Shown: one piece after another, positions 1 to 11,137 of the stretch | Position numbering within the stretch: position 1 is the stretch's first letter | Layout: each line of letters opens with the position of its first letter | DNA from: Rhodoferax sp. | Lineage (GTDB): Bacteria; Pseudomonadota; Gammaproteobacteria; Burkholderiales; Burkholderiaceae_C | Assembly: GCA_018061265.1 (NCBI GenBank) | Contig: JAGOUM010000010.1 | Span: 1 to 63,819, forward strand | Direction of reading: 5' to 3' | Length of the DNA stretch: 63,819 nt | Made by a program: the position numbers and the translations under genes | Notes under the pieces: generated by a model | Databases searched by the model: none | Told to the model about the DNA's origin: nothing | Seen by the model: the letters and a program-made list of their open reading frames with translations, nothing else

Positions 1-228
1 ACAAATCAATGGGTTAGCTCAATTGACGGGCTGACTCGTTTCTTCTTTGACGTTTCCAAATCGGCATTGTGAGTTGTTGCCGGACTCGAAAAACCTCTTG
101 CAAGGTTAAGTCCTGCGGCCTGATACTGACGGCCACGCTTGTTGAGCACTGAGTCAGAAAATACCACACCGGCGGACGCAATTTTGGCTACACTGCGGCG
201 CCCTTCTTAGCCTTCATTCGGATCCTCC

Positions 229-657
229 ATGAAACCAATCTCAGAATTGTTAAAACAGCGTGACTCGGTGCTGTATCAAATTGCACCAACCGTCAGCGTC
301 TTTGACGCCCTGGTATTGTTGGCAAAACTGGAAGTGGGTGCCTTGCTGGTCATGCAAGACGGCAAACTGCAAGGTGTGGTCTCAGAACGCGACTACACCC
401 GCAAGGTCGCCCTGCAAGGTCGCAATTCCAAGGAAACCACGGTTGCCGACATCATGACTCGGGAAGTGATTACGGTCGGGCCACAAACCGGTACCCGTGC
501 CTGTATGAGCCTGATGAGCCACAAGAAATTTCGGCATCTTCCGGTAGTGGATGATGGCAAAGTTCTGGGGCTGATTTCGATTCGTGACATCATGGATGAC
601 ATCATCGCCGACAACGAACAGACCATTTCGCAACTGACCAACTACATCAACAGTTGA
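229..657 (+). CDS. CBS-domain protein (142 aa)
   Basis: A small cytosolic protein made of a tandem pair of CBS domains (about residues 8-65 and 72-135) and nothing else. Such stand-alone pairs (Bateman modules) usually bind adenine nucleotides or S-adenosyl compounds and act as regulatory subunits; the ligand and partner cannot be told from the sequence. The repeated pattern of a buried hydrophobic strand followed by G-x-(I/V)-(S/T)-x-R-D is clear (VVSERDYTRK and LISIRDIMDD). The ATG at 229 follows a weak GGATCC-type spacer, and the next ATG is far inside the first domain. It stands alone, with no operon partner. The family call is solid and the role unknown. Confidence 0.85.
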   Translation: MKPISELLKQRDSVLYQIAPTVSVFDALVLLAKLEVGALLVMQDGKLQGVVSERDYTRKVALQGRNSKETTVADIMTREVITVGPQTGTRACMSLMSHKKFRHLPVVDDGKVLGLISIRDIMDDIIADNEQTISQLTNYINS

Positions 658-813
658 GTCTTTCCGTTATCCGGCGCGATCCTTGCTTGGCGAGACAGGT
701 GGGTGGCTGCTTTAAGTGGATTGCCGCCCCCGACCCACTCAATCAATCAAAAAGGTCTGCTCAAACTCAGCGCTGACCTCATACAGTCTCTGATGATGCA
801 GCCAGACCGGCCA

Positions 814-1146
814 TTAGGCGTCAACTTTGACCGTGGTGGTCGGGCCATTGGTTTTGACTGATTCGATACCGGCATCCCTGCTGGCAGTCGTTTTGTACAT
901 TTGGCTGGTGCCGATGATCTGGTGATTGCCAGCTTTCAGGTTGAAATAGAAACGGCCGTCGGAAGCCTCCTTACGGTCAAAGCGCGCCTCGTCCGCGCTG
1001 TTCTTCTGCACCGATGAAATGCCGTTTTCGGCAGAAGCCTTGCTCTCGTATTGTTCGCTGCGAAGAATCGTTTCGCCGTTGCCTGCTTTTAGGGCAAACG
1101 AGAACTGACCCTTGTCATTCTTGCTCAAAACAAACCATCCAGCCAT
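814..1146 (-). CDS. YegP-like DUF1508 protein (110 aa)
   Basis: Two tandem copies of the about 50-residue DUF1508/YegP fold. Each copy has the sequence pattern F-x-L-K-A-G-N followed by a tyrosine and a run of alanine and serine (copy 1 about 8-52, copy 2 about 59-103). E. coli YegP has the same two-repeat layout and length; its biochemical role is not established. No signal peptide or membrane segment is seen. The gene is monocistronic and divergent from clpB, with about 230 bases between them. The family assignment is confident; no function is claimed. Confidence 0.85.
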   Translation of the reverse strand: MAGWFVLSKNDKGQFSFALKAGNGETILRSEQYESKASAENGISSVQKNSADEARFDRKEASDGRFYFNLKAGNHQIIGTSQMYKTTASRDAGIESVKTNGPTTTVKVDA

Positions 1147-1373
1147 GTGTCGTCTCCATGAGGGTTAAAGATAAAAAGCACCAAGCAGAATGCCAAGGCG
1201 CCGACGTCATTGCGAAAGCCACAGGTCACTGCACTGACAGGGAGGAATGTAGCACTTTGCTGATCTCTGTTGGTATCCAGGTCCGGTGGGACCCAATGGT
1301 TGGACTCGTGTGGATCAATCCCTTGAAAAGCCCGTAGTTGGCACAAGCTGCGGCTTAACTAAGAGGATCTGCC

Positions 1374-3962
<2,589 letters not shown>

Positions 3963-4028
3963 GCGCGGGTGTGGGCCGGTGCGTCGACTGGCACGCCAAA
4001 CAGTCCGTGCCGGTTGCCCAGTGCCAAC

Positions 4029-5465
4029 TCAACAGTCTTGCGCCGCATGAAACCTAACGCGGTTGCGCCCGGCGGCTTTGGCTTGGTACATCGCGGCATC
4101 GGCGTGCATGAAGATTTCTTCCTGTGTGGCCGTTTCGCCCGAGTACAACACCACGCCGATACTCGCGGTGCAGTGGTGTTCAATGTTTGAGCAACCGCCG
4201 TTTCGATCCGTGAGCGCAAGCGAGTAGGGTTCTGACAGGCAAACCCGAATCTTCTCGGCAATGGCACTCGCGCGCAACTGTGCGGCGGTGCGGTCGCCTT
4301 CAAACTCGCGAAACATCACCACAAACTCATCACCGCCCATGCGCGCCACCGTGTCCATGGTGCGCACACTGGCGCAAAGACGGCCGGCAACTTCAATCAG
4401 CAGCAGATCGCCCGCCGAATGGCCATGCGTGTCATTGAGGGTCTTGAAGTTGTCCAGGTCCAAAAACAGCACTGCGCCGCACAGCCCGCTGCGCTTGCCG
4501 GAAGCCATGGCCTGGTTCAGGCGATCGGTTAGCAGACGGCGATTGGGTAATTTGGTCAGCGGGTCATAAAAGGCCAGCTGGCGCACCTGATCTTCCATTT
4601 GGCGACTCTTGGTGGTCTCTCGGGTGATGCCGTGGAAACCCAGCACCTTGCCATTGGCATCGTATTCGGGTCTAGAAAGAACCTCTGCCCACAACAGGCG
4701 GCCATCCTTGCAACGGTGCTGAACCTCAAAGGTGACAAAACCCTTGCGGGTGCCGTCAGGTTCAATCGCAGGCTTTTGCGCCATGAGTTTTTTCACCAAG
4801 GCAACGCCTTCTTCGGTGAACATCTCAAACACATGGTGACCAACCACCTCCTCGGCGGCAAAGCCGCGCAGCCGCTGATCTGAGGGACTGACGTAGGTGA
4901 TGAAAAGTTCGGCGTCCGCTTTCCAGAGCACATCCGCCGTGTCTTCCGTCAACAGCTTGTACAGACTCTGGCTTTCGATGAGCTGCTGCGTGCGCTCTTG
5001 CACCTGCGCCTTGAGGGCGCTGTTGTGTTCTTGCAGGTTGGCCAGCGGATAGATCTCGCCCGCGTTGGCTTGTCGGTATGGCACTGAGATACCGCTGTGC
5101 ACGATCTTCCAGTGCTCACCCTCAAGCCGAAAAATCAACACCAGTCGCGCCACTTCCCGCGACAAAACTTCTTCGGGCATGGGCAGGTGAATATGAAAAA
5201 AAGCCGTTGCCACGACCACATCCGCACTCAGATCCTGCAGGCAAACGTCGAGCATTTCAATACCGATTCGCTCTGTCACTTGGGCGAAATCCTGGCGTGT
5301 AATCGCCATCCACGCTTGGCGATCCTTGATTAAGACATCGCTGCTGCCCGCATAGCCGCTGAAGTTCTCACTGAAACGCGTGGTCAGATGATCGTCTCGT
5401 GACGCGTACATTTCGATGTACTCGTCCAGCAGTTTTTGGATCAAGGAATGGCGGTCGGTTCGCAT
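4029..5465 (-). CDS. Diguanylate cyclase with SnoaL-like, PAS and GGDEF domains
   Basis: Predicted cytosolic enzyme making cyclic di-GMP. From the chosen ATG at 5465 (478 aa) the order is an NTF2/SnoaL-like domain (about 1-135), a short coiled helix rich in Q and E (about 145-170), a PAS domain with PAC motif (about 172-295), then a GGDEF domain. The active-site motif is intact (RMGGDEF), and an RxxD inhibitory site (RTMD) lies five residues before it, so product inhibition is expected. There is no EAL domain and no membrane segment. An upstream in-frame ATG at 5555 would add 30 residues of low-complexity, Cys/Lys-rich sequence and is less likely. The SnoaL-like fold may be the input sensor; its ligand is unknown. 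Confidence 0.88.
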   Translation of the reverse strand: MRTDRHSLIQKLLDEYIEMYASRDDHLTTRFSENFSGYAGSSDVLIKDRQAWMAITRQDFAQVTERIGIEMLDVCLQDLSADVVVATAFFHIHLPMPEEVLSREVARLVLIFRLEGEHWKIVHSGISVPYRQANAGEIYPLANLQEHNSALKAQVQERTQQLIESQSLYKLLTEDTADVLWKADAELFITYVSPSDQRLRGFAAEEVVGHHVFEMFTEEGVALVKKLMAQKPAIEPDGTRKGFVTFEVQHRCKDGRLLWAEVLSRPEYDANGKVLGFHGITRETTKSRQMEDQVRQLAFYDPLTKLPNRRLLTDRLNQAMASGKRSGLCGAVLFLDLDNFKTLNDTHGHSAGDLLLIEVAGRLCASVRTMDTVARMGGDEFVVMFREFEGDRTAAQLRASAIAEKIRVCLSEPYSLALTDRNGGCSNIEHHCTASIGVVLYSGETATQEEIFMHADAAMYQAKAAGRNRVRFHAAQDC

Positions 5466-5615
5466 CGGTTCAGTCCAAGCCTTTTTTTTGCAGATGCAGT
5501 AACTCTGGCCATTGTCACTGTATTCATGGAAGTTGGCGATAGCTGCATCGAACATTCGCGCTGTACTGGTATTTTTTTTGCCTCCAGCGCTTGTTGGTAT
5601 TGTGTTCTTTGCTAC

Positions 5616-6404
5616 CTAAATGTTTGACTTGGCAAGTGTTCGCTGTACGCCTGTCCAGAATTTCAGTCGCGCTTGCACAGCCTGCCGGGCAGCCGTTTTG
5701 GCCTCAGCCAGGCGCTTCGGGTCACAGTTGATCAACTCATGCACCATGCGCAGGGCCAACGGGGCATGAAAGTCTTCGTCCAGGTGGACGTGCCGCTCAA
5801 GATAAAAGTGAAACGCGGGCGCTGACCCAGCATCTATACCCATGCGGGTTAACAGCGCCCTGAACATGTTGGGAATGATGTGCTCACGCCCGAGCGCAAA
5901 GGCCGCTCCCACCACATGGGGTTTGCCGCTGTCAATAAATCCAAAGGTCTTGCGCATAAAGGCCGCCGCCGCCTTTGGCGCGATGTTGCGTTCCAATGCC
6001 GCTTCGAGTCCTTGCTCAGCGGCTACATCAACAAAGCGGATGGCCGGCCCCGGGTCAGCGCCAATCTCCCGCATGGCCTGGCAATAGAGTTCAAAGTGGC
6101 TGGTGTGGGTAGGCTTTCCATCGGCGTCCGGCAAACCGTCGTCACACTCCTCGCCAACGACAATCTGGTTGATGAAGTAACGTACCTCACCACTGCCGCG
6201 GGGCCTCCAGGGAACTGTGGCAGGTGCTATATGTCCTTGAAGGCATTTGAGTAAGGACATGAAGTCCCAAACCGAATACACATGCTGTGCCATGAACAGG
6301 CGCAGGTCCATGATGGTTTGGACCGAGCCATAAATCGGATGGGTGTCGAGCTCTAAAGCAAGATCTGCCACAAAGTCTGGAGAAAAACCGGATGTACGCG
6401 CCAT
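5616..6404 (-). CDS. DUF3050 protein, heme-oxygenase-like fold (262 aa)
   Basis: Matches the DUF3050 family in length and layout: an N-terminal stretch with H-P-I-Y and M-A-Q-H-V-Y-S-V-W-D-F motifs, a central N-Q-I-V-x-G-E-E-C-D segment, and a C-terminal E-R-H-V-H-L-D-E-D-x-H motif. The conserved His and Glu residues resemble those of helical heme-oxygenase-like di-metal proteins, so an oxidase or ligase-type role is conceivable but not shown. No signal peptide. Its start lies about 100 bases from the divergent MFS gene; whether the two are related is unknown. Confidence 0.75.
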   Translation of the reverse strand: MARTSGFSPDFVADLALELDTHPIYGSVQTIMDLRLFMAQHVYSVWDFMSLLKCLQGHIAPATVPWRPRGSGEVRYFINQIVVGEECDDGLPDADGKPTHTSHFELYCQAMREIGADPGPAIRFVDVAAEQGLEAALERNIAPKAAAAFMRKTFGFIDSGKPHVVGAAFALGREHIIPNMFRALLTRMGIDAGSAPAFHFYLERHVHLDEDFHAPLALRMVHELINCDPKRLAEAKTAARQAVQARLKFWTGVQRTLAKSNI

Positions 6405-6506
6405 TTGAGAAAAAAACTCAAGTTTAAGGTTTGTTCAGCGGCAACGGGTCTTGCCTTTCGACGCCACCCTGCTTCGGGTGGGGTGGCTGCAAGCTAATAT
6501 CCGACC

Positions 6507-7715
6507 ATGACAATCGCCGCACACGCCATACCCGCACCGGTTCCGCTCCAGCAAGATGCCGCCATCATCGGTCTTGTCGGGTTGGCACACGCTTCATCCC
6601 ACTTTGGTCATTTGCTGTTACCACCCCTGTTTCCGGTGTTCATGACCGAGTTTGGCCTGAGTTATTCACAGCTCGGCTTGCTGGTGAGCACTTTTTTTGT
6701 CGTTTCTGGCGTCGGGCAAGCCAGCGCCGGTTTTGTGGTGGACAAACTCGGTGCACGCCCCTTGCTGTTTGCTGCGCTCGGGCTGTTTGTGCTGGCCTGT
6801 CTGTTGGGCGCGATCGCCAGTGGCTACAACGCGCTTCTGGGCGTGGCTGCGGTCGCTGGCCTGGCGAATGCGACTTTTCACCCGGTGGATTTCACCATTC
6901 TGAACCAGCGTGTGTCGGCCCCTCGTCTGGGTTATGCGTTCAGTGCGCATGGTTTGACCGGCAATCTGGGCTGGGCATTGGCGCCAGTTTTTTTTGTCGG
7001 CATCAGTGCCTTGACGAACTGGAGGACCGCCTACCTGGCGGCGGCAGTCTTGTATGTTCTGGTGTTACTGTTGCTGTTTGTGAATCGTGAAAAGTTGCTG
7101 ACCCGGGTGGTCACCCACCCAAAAGATCAAGCGGTGGAGCACAGTATGGCGTTTATGAAGCTGCCGGTGGTGTGGTGGTGTTTTGGATTTTTCTTTTTGT
7201 CCACCATGACTCTGGCGGTAGTTCAGAGTTTTTCAGTGTCGATTCTCAAGGCGATGCACGGCATCAGTTTTGAGTCAGCCACTCTGACACTCACCGCCTA
7301 TATGTTGTGTGGTGCCCTGGGCATGTTTGTGGGCGGTTTTGTAGCTGCCAAATCACATCACAGTGATCGTGTGGTGGCATGGTCCATGACTGCCGGTGCC
7401 TTGTTGCTGGCCTTGTGCGGTAGCGGGCTGCTCGGTGCGGGTATGACCATGGTGATTCTGGCAAGTACCGGTTTTGCCATTGGTATTGGCGGCCCTTCGC
7501 GTGACATGATGATCAAGAAGGCCACTCCCAGAGGGGCGACGGGACGGGTTTATGGCCTGGTCTATTCAGGGCTGGATACCGGTTTTGCCATCTCGCCAGT
7601 GGTTTTTGGTGCATTGATGGACCGGGGTTGGTACGCCACCACCTTGATAGGCGCGGCGGCAGTACTCCTGCTGAGTGTGGTTGCGGCGCTCGGTGTGGGT
7701 GACAGAACCCGGTAG
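6507..7715 (+). CDS. Major facilitator superfamily transporter (402 aa)
   Basis: Twelve hydrophobic segments spread over the full length give the usual MFS topology. The loop between helices 2 and 3 has the family signature G-x-x-V-D-K-L-G-A-R (about residues 77-86). Overall it looks like the drug/carboxylate-type exporters often annotated as CynX/NimT or Fsr-like; the substrate cannot be inferred. The ATG at 6507 directly precedes a short polar N-terminus with H-x-x-H residues before helix 1. It converges with the rhodanese gene downstream. Confidence 0.85.
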   Translation: MTIAAHAIPAPVPLQQDAAIIGLVGLAHASSHFGHLLLPPLFPVFMTEFGLSYSQLGLLVSTFFVVSGVGQASAGFVVDKLGARPLLFAALGLFVLACLLGAIASGYNALLGVAAVAGLANATFHPVDFTILNQRVSAPRLGYAFSAHGLTGNLGWALAPVFFVGISALTNWRTAYLAAAVLYVLVLLLLFVNREKLLTRVVTHPKDQAVEHSMAFMKLPVVWWCFGFFFLSTMTLAVVQSFSVSILKAMHGISFESATLTLTAYMLCGALGMFVGGFVAAKSHHSDRVVAWSMTAGALLLALCGSGLLGAGMTMVILASTGFAIGIGGPSRDMMIKKATPRGATGRVYGLVYSGLDTGFAISPVVFGALMDRGWYATTLIGAAAVLLLSVVAALGVGDRTR

Positions 7716-7733
7716 CGATGCTATCGGGTCTGT
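7702..7733. terminator. Hairpin between convergent genes
   Basis: A ten-pair stem (7707-7716 with 7720-7729, one G-U pair, three-base loop) that overlaps the end of the MFS gene and faces the end of the rhodanese gene. There is no long T-run on either side, so it is at best a weak two-way terminator. Confidence 0.4.
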
Positions 7734-7746
7734 ACACCAGAATTGA

Positions 7747-8916
7747 CTAGCTGCCCTTGATGGTGTAGCTGCCATCCTTTGCCCACTTGATGGCGGCGTC
7801 CAGAAACACGGTCTTGAGTTCAGGTTTGTAGAGTTTGACCATGTCATGGGCTTCACCGCTGCGTGCACCGGCGCCACAGAAAAAGATGATCGGCTTGTCC
7901 GTCGGTAGTTTGTCTATATTTTTTTCGAGCGAGCTGACCGGCATATTGATGGCACCCTTGAATGTGCCGGTTGCCATTTCATTGGGTTCGCGTACGTCGA
8001 TGAGATAAACGGTGGTGGGTGCCTCTTTGTAGATCCGCTCAAACGACGCGATAGAGATGCTTCCCGACTCCTTGCCGGCCTCAATGGCGGGTGCCTTGGG
8101 CGCGGCCGCGCCACCCGACGCAGTTGGGCCGGCGCCGTAGGCTTTCACCCAAGCCGGGTAGCCTTCTGGTACCACCTTGACGTTGGTGTAGCCGAGTTTG
8201 ATCGCTTTCAGTGCCGAGTCGTTGCTCAGTCGGCAACTCAGGCCTTCACAATAAAAGAACAGTGCAGAGGCCTTGTCTTTGGGCAGGCGTTCTGCGGCGA
8301 GTTTGTCAAATTGTGAGTCGGGCAAGCTGATGGCACCCGGAATGTGGCCCAGGTCGAATTTGCGCTCCTTGGGCCGAGAGTCCACCAGTAACGTCGGCGA
8401 GTTTGCATCCATCAGTTTCTTCACGTGCGCTACGCTGACGGCGTGCAAATTGCCGCCGGCAATCCAGCCTGGAAAACCTTCAGCAAACACCCGAACATTG
8501 GTGTAGCCGAGCTTCTCAGCCTTGTGCGCCGAGTTATGGCTGAGCATGCACTCATAACCCTCGCAGTAAAAAACCAGCAAAGTGGTCTTATCGGCAGGCA
8601 GCAAGGTCGGTGCGAGCTTGTCGAAACTGGTGTCTGGGATATTGATGGCGGTCGGGATGTGGCCAACGTCAAACTTGCGTACTGTGGGCCGAGAGTCAAC
8701 CAGCAAGACCCCGTCAATTTTGGGCAAAACGGCTTGTTTCTCGACAAAGTCAAGCTTGACGAGCTTGCCGTACCAGCCCGGTGCCGGGTTTTCAGGGGAA
8801 TATTTGGGCGCTTCGGCCGATGCGGCCGGTGCAGCAGTGGCTGTCTGCGCATGAACTGGAGCAACAGCAAGTGCAGCGAACACCGCGGCAAGTAAGGCAA
8901 CGTGTCTAAATTTCAT
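7747..8916 (-). CDS. Periplasmic triple-rhodanese-domain protein (389 aa)
   Basis: A cleavable signal peptide (about residues 1-23, ending VHAQ) is followed by three rhodanese domains (about 65-150, 165-255 and 285-385). Domains 1 and 2 carry the active-site cysteine in loops of the form C-E-G-x-x-C-x-L-S; domain 3 has the canonical C-G-A-G-A-R-S-G loop. Rhodaneses bind and transfer sulfane sulfur as a cysteine persulfide, so this is probably a periplasmic sulfur relay. It is the last gene of a leftward operon cytochrome c - YeeE/YedE - rhodanese and has a two-domain paralogue at 20734-21564, whose last two domains it closely resembles. The extra domain suggests internal duplication. Confidence 0.9.
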   Translation of the reverse strand: MKFRHVALLAAVFAALAVAPVHAQTATAAPAASAEAPKYSPENPAPGWYGKLVKLDFVEKQAVLPKIDGVLLVDSRPTVRKFDVGHIPTAINIPDTSFDKLAPTLLPADKTTLLVFYCEGYECMLSHNSAHKAEKLGYTNVRVFAEGFPGWIAGGNLHAVSVAHVKKLMDANSPTLLVDSRPKERKFDLGHIPGAISLPDSQFDKLAAERLPKDKASALFFYCEGLSCRLSNDSALKAIKLGYTNVKVVPEGYPAWVKAYGAGPTASGGAAAPKAPAIEAGKESGSISIASFERIYKEAPTTVYLIDVREPNEMATGTFKGAINMPVSSLEKNIDKLPTDKPIIFFCGAGARSGEAHDMVKLYKPELKTVFLDAAIKWAKDGSYTIKGS

Positions 8917-8943
8917 GATGACTCCTAAAAAATGAGAGATGTG

Positions 8944-10188
8944 TCACATCAGTGTAAATTTTTCGGTTGATTCGTTGTAGCGCACCAGTGCGTACCAGAG
9001 CAGCAGCAAGCCCCCTGAAATCAGCAGGGTGACACCCCAGCCTGAGGTCATTTCAGGCAAATAGGCCTGAAAGCCGACGGCCGTGCGCTCGTAACTCTCA
9101 AGATTGGTTTCGTCAATGGAGGTGATCTGAAACTTCTTGAAAAGAGCACTGGCGGTTGATCCCATCCAGGCAAAGAAGAACATCGCAACCCACAGTTTGA
9201 GGTGGCCCTCACCCATGCGCCAAAGTGAGCCTGATGCACAGCCGCCAGCGAACACCATACCGATCCCAAAAATCAGGCCACCGAGCAGTGAGCCGATCCA
9301 GAACGTGGCCGGAATGGCCACATAGGGGTCAATGACTTTTTTCTGAAACAGCAAGGCGGCGAGCGGCACACCGATCGCCAGCGCCAGTATCACCGCCTTG
9401 GTCATTTCACCTTCGCCCGTGACAAACGGCTCGCGAAACGCCCGTGCAAAACACAGCCGCGACCGGTGCATGATGAAGCCAATGGCAAACCCGGACAGCA
9501 CAATCAGCCCACGCGCCGCCAGTGACTCATCACCCGAACTGCGCCATAGTACGGCCCAGGCCACGACACCTGCCAATACCAGCCAGCCTAGCCATGGGTA
9601 GGCTTGCTTGATGGCAGGAGCCACTTGCAGCGTTGGCGGCGCCTGCATGCCCCACTCAATGTTCTCCATGGTCCACAGCAAAATCTTGAACCCAATGGCA
9701 GCACCTGCCAGCAAGCCTAACCACATGGCCCAGCCTGCGGGTGAAGAATGCAGCACCGGGTTAAAAAAACCACCGGTGGTGCAGCCGCCGGCCAACGCTG
9801 CACCAATGCCCATGAGGCAGCCACCCACCATCGCCCAAACGTATTCGAGCTTGGGCGGGCGACTGGGTGCAAACTGGCGGGCCATCAGGGCAGCACAGAA
9901 AGCGCCCAACACCAGCGTGGTGTTCATCAGTGACATGCGGTGCGTCAAAAAGCCGTCCAGATGTTCAGGTACACCCAGCGCCGGACCCAAGCCGATAGCA
10001 GTGTTGATCCAGTCGCCCCAGAACTTGACACCACCAAAAACGCCCCACACCATGCCGTTGATCATCAAGCCCAAAATCACCAACACCAGCAACGCTACTC
10101 CCATGTAGGATGACCATTTGCTGACAAAAAGCAAGTTGTAGTCTGCCTTGAAACCTTTGACCCAGCGTGCTTGACCGGATTCACTCAT
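8944..10188 (-). CDS. YeeE/YedE family sulfur-compound transporter (414 aa)
   Basis: An integral membrane protein with about ten hydrophobic segments arranged as two halves, each holding a conserved G-G-C motif (LAGGCTTGGFFNP near residue 118 and FAGGCASGSLWRMG near 320). In the YeeE/YedE family these cysteine loops move thiosulfate or sulfane sulfur across the inner membrane. The ATG at 10188 is preferred over the GTG three bases earlier because AGGAA lies about seven bases before it. It sits between a cytochrome c gene and a periplasmic triple rhodanese, and near cytosolic TusA and DsrE2, which fits a periplasm-to-cytosol sulfur handover. The exact substrate is inferred. Confidence 0.9.
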   Translation of the reverse strand: MSESGQARWVKGFKADYNLLFVSKWSSYMGVALLVLVILGLMINGMVWGVFGGVKFWGDWINTAIGLGPALGVPEHLDGFLTHRMSLMNTTLVLGAFCAALMARQFAPSRPPKLEYVWAMVGGCLMGIGAALAGGCTTGGFFNPVLHSSPAGWAMWLGLLAGAAIGFKILLWTMENIEWGMQAPPTLQVAPAIKQAYPWLGWLVLAGVVAWAVLWRSSGDESLAARGLIVLSGFAIGFIMHRSRLCFARAFREPFVTGEGEMTKAVILALAIGVPLAALLFQKKVIDPYVAIPATFWIGSLLGGLIFGIGMVFAGGCASGSLWRMGEGHLKLWVAMFFFAWMGSTASALFKKFQITSIDETNLESYERTAVGFQAYLPEMTSGWGVTLLISGGLLLLWYALVRYNESTEKFTLM

Positions 10189-10252
10189 CACAGAATTCCT
10201 TCACAATTGAACAAATGGCCAATGCGGCCAACGATTGGCTATGCGCTGGTTT

Positions 10253-10645
10253 TCAGCTGCAACTTGCTGGTGCGTCGCCGTCTTTCGCACCTTTGATCAG
10301 AAATGCCTTGATGTCGTCGAACAACTCTTTGTCGGGTGTGTCGATAAACTTGGCGGCAGCCTTGTTGCTGTCCTTGATGCTGACGCGATAGTCCTTGCTG
10401 ACATATTTGCTCACCGTATCTTTGCCTTTGGCGTGTTTGTCGGTCAGCAGGTAGGCACCCCAGTCTGCCTTGGATTTGGTGCTCGGATTGATGGCACCAA
10501 CAGTTCCGGCGGTGTGACATGAAGTGCACACACTGCGGTAATACACCCGGCCGCGTTTCCAGTCCGCGTCATAAGCCTGTGCGGAAAACGATGCGCCAAT
10601 GAGCGCTATCAAGGCAGCGCCGGAAAGAATCTTGAAATGTGTCAT
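10253..10645 (-). CDS. Periplasmic monoheme cytochrome c (130 aa)
   Basis: A signal peptide (about 1-24, ending SAQA) precedes a small class I-type cytochrome with one heme motif, CTSCH, near residue 41. The protein is charged and ends in a short tail with a cysteine (APASCS). It is closely similar to the cytochrome at 21694-22086, differing mainly in the signal peptide and a few surface positions, so the two are recent paralogues. As first gene of the operon with the YeeE/YedE transporter and triple rhodanese, it may carry electrons to or from periplasmic sulfur chemistry. I see a heme-ligand methionine only in the signal region, so the sixth ligand is uncertain. Confidence 0.88.
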   Translation of the reverse strand: MTHFKILSGAALIALIGASFSAQAYDADWKRGRVYYRSVCTSCHTAGTVGAINPSTKSKADWGAYLLTDKHAKGKDTVSKYVSKDYRVSIKDSNKAAAKFIDTPDKELFDDIKAFLIKGAKDGDAPASCS

Positions 10646-10850
10646 TTGGATCTCCTGAAAAAAGTAAACAGCTACAGGTCTTCCCCGTGGCGTATCGTGG
10701 TCTGAAGCCCAGGGCTGGGTTCAGGGAATAAAGCGCGAGGGCTCTGGGTTTGGGTGTGCGGCGTTCTGCAAGGCCGGAAAACATGCGATCAACGGTGAAA
10801 AACACCGATGTTGTACCTTTGAAATGCGGCGTCATGTCCAGACTTTTGAG

Positions 10851-10908
10851 AGCCGATTCACGAAAACCAGCATCGGCAACAGGGGTATTTTGATCAAGCT
10901 GCAAATTC
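10851..10908 (-). promoter_or_regulatory. Conserved upstream block, copy A
   Basis: This block is about four-fifths identical to 24343-24399, upstream of the octaheme cytochrome operon; shared cores include GCCGAT, GAAAACC, GCATCG and ATTTTGATCA in the same order. It lies about 200 bases before the cytochrome c gene at 10645, in the same orientation relative to its operon as copy B. No open frame is conserved. A shared promoter, regulator-binding or leader element is the simplest reading. Confidence 0.5.
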
Positions 10909-10940
10909 AATTGTTGATCCATCACAAACTTCTTTCGCAT

Positions 10941-10956
10941 CGTGACTTGAATCACG
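10941..10956. promoter_or_regulatory. CRP/FNR-type inverted repeat
   Basis: CGTGA, six bases, TCACG: a perfect five-base inverted repeat resembling CRP/FNR-family operators (nTGAC-N4-RTCAn). A related site lies at 24406-24419 next to copy B of the conserved block. The placement beside both flanking cassettes, and not the core operon, suggests common control by a redox or oxygen regulator. The call is tentative. Confidence 0.35.
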
Positions 10957-11010
10957 CGCAGCCTGCCGGCAATGGCCAGTTGTGGCAGCATTTCAAGCGC
11001 AGCAAAACGA

Positions 11011-11048
11011 AGGGCTCGCAATACACTGCGACGTGCTTTGCGAGCCCT
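11011..11048 (-). terminator. Terminator of the Hdr operon
   Basis: A perfect 11-pair stem (11011-11021 with 11038-11048) with a 16-base loop, 90 bases beyond the HdrB-like stop codon. On the leftward strand it is followed by a short T-rich stretch. It separates the Hdr operon from the cytochrome c - YeeE operon in the 490-base gap. The rest of the gap holds the conserved block and the inverted repeat listed separately and no convincing gene. Confidence 0.65.
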
Positions 11049-11137
11049 GACTCAATTCGGCGAAGTGATAGAGCCGACGCCACGGACAAACCGCCCTGAT
11101 TGACCTGCAGTCGTTGACCTCAAAGGCCGACGAATTC

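Noticed and set aside
6-167. A leftward 53-codon frame with a GTG start at the window edge
   Set aside because: No ribosome-binding site and no recognisable family; composition does not stand out. Left unannotated.
1322-1350. Heat-shock sigma-32 promoter for clpB
   Set aside because: CTTGAAA is present, but no fitting -10 element lies 13-14 bases downstream.
10666-10690. Sigma-54 promoter before the cytochrome c - YeeE operon
   Set aside because: GG and GC have the right spacing but the surrounding bases do not match; only two of the key positions agree.
10569-11021. A 150-codon leftward frame overlapping the start of the cytochrome c gene
   Set aside because: It covers the conserved noncoding block and the terminator, and its sequence resembles no protein; a chance frame.
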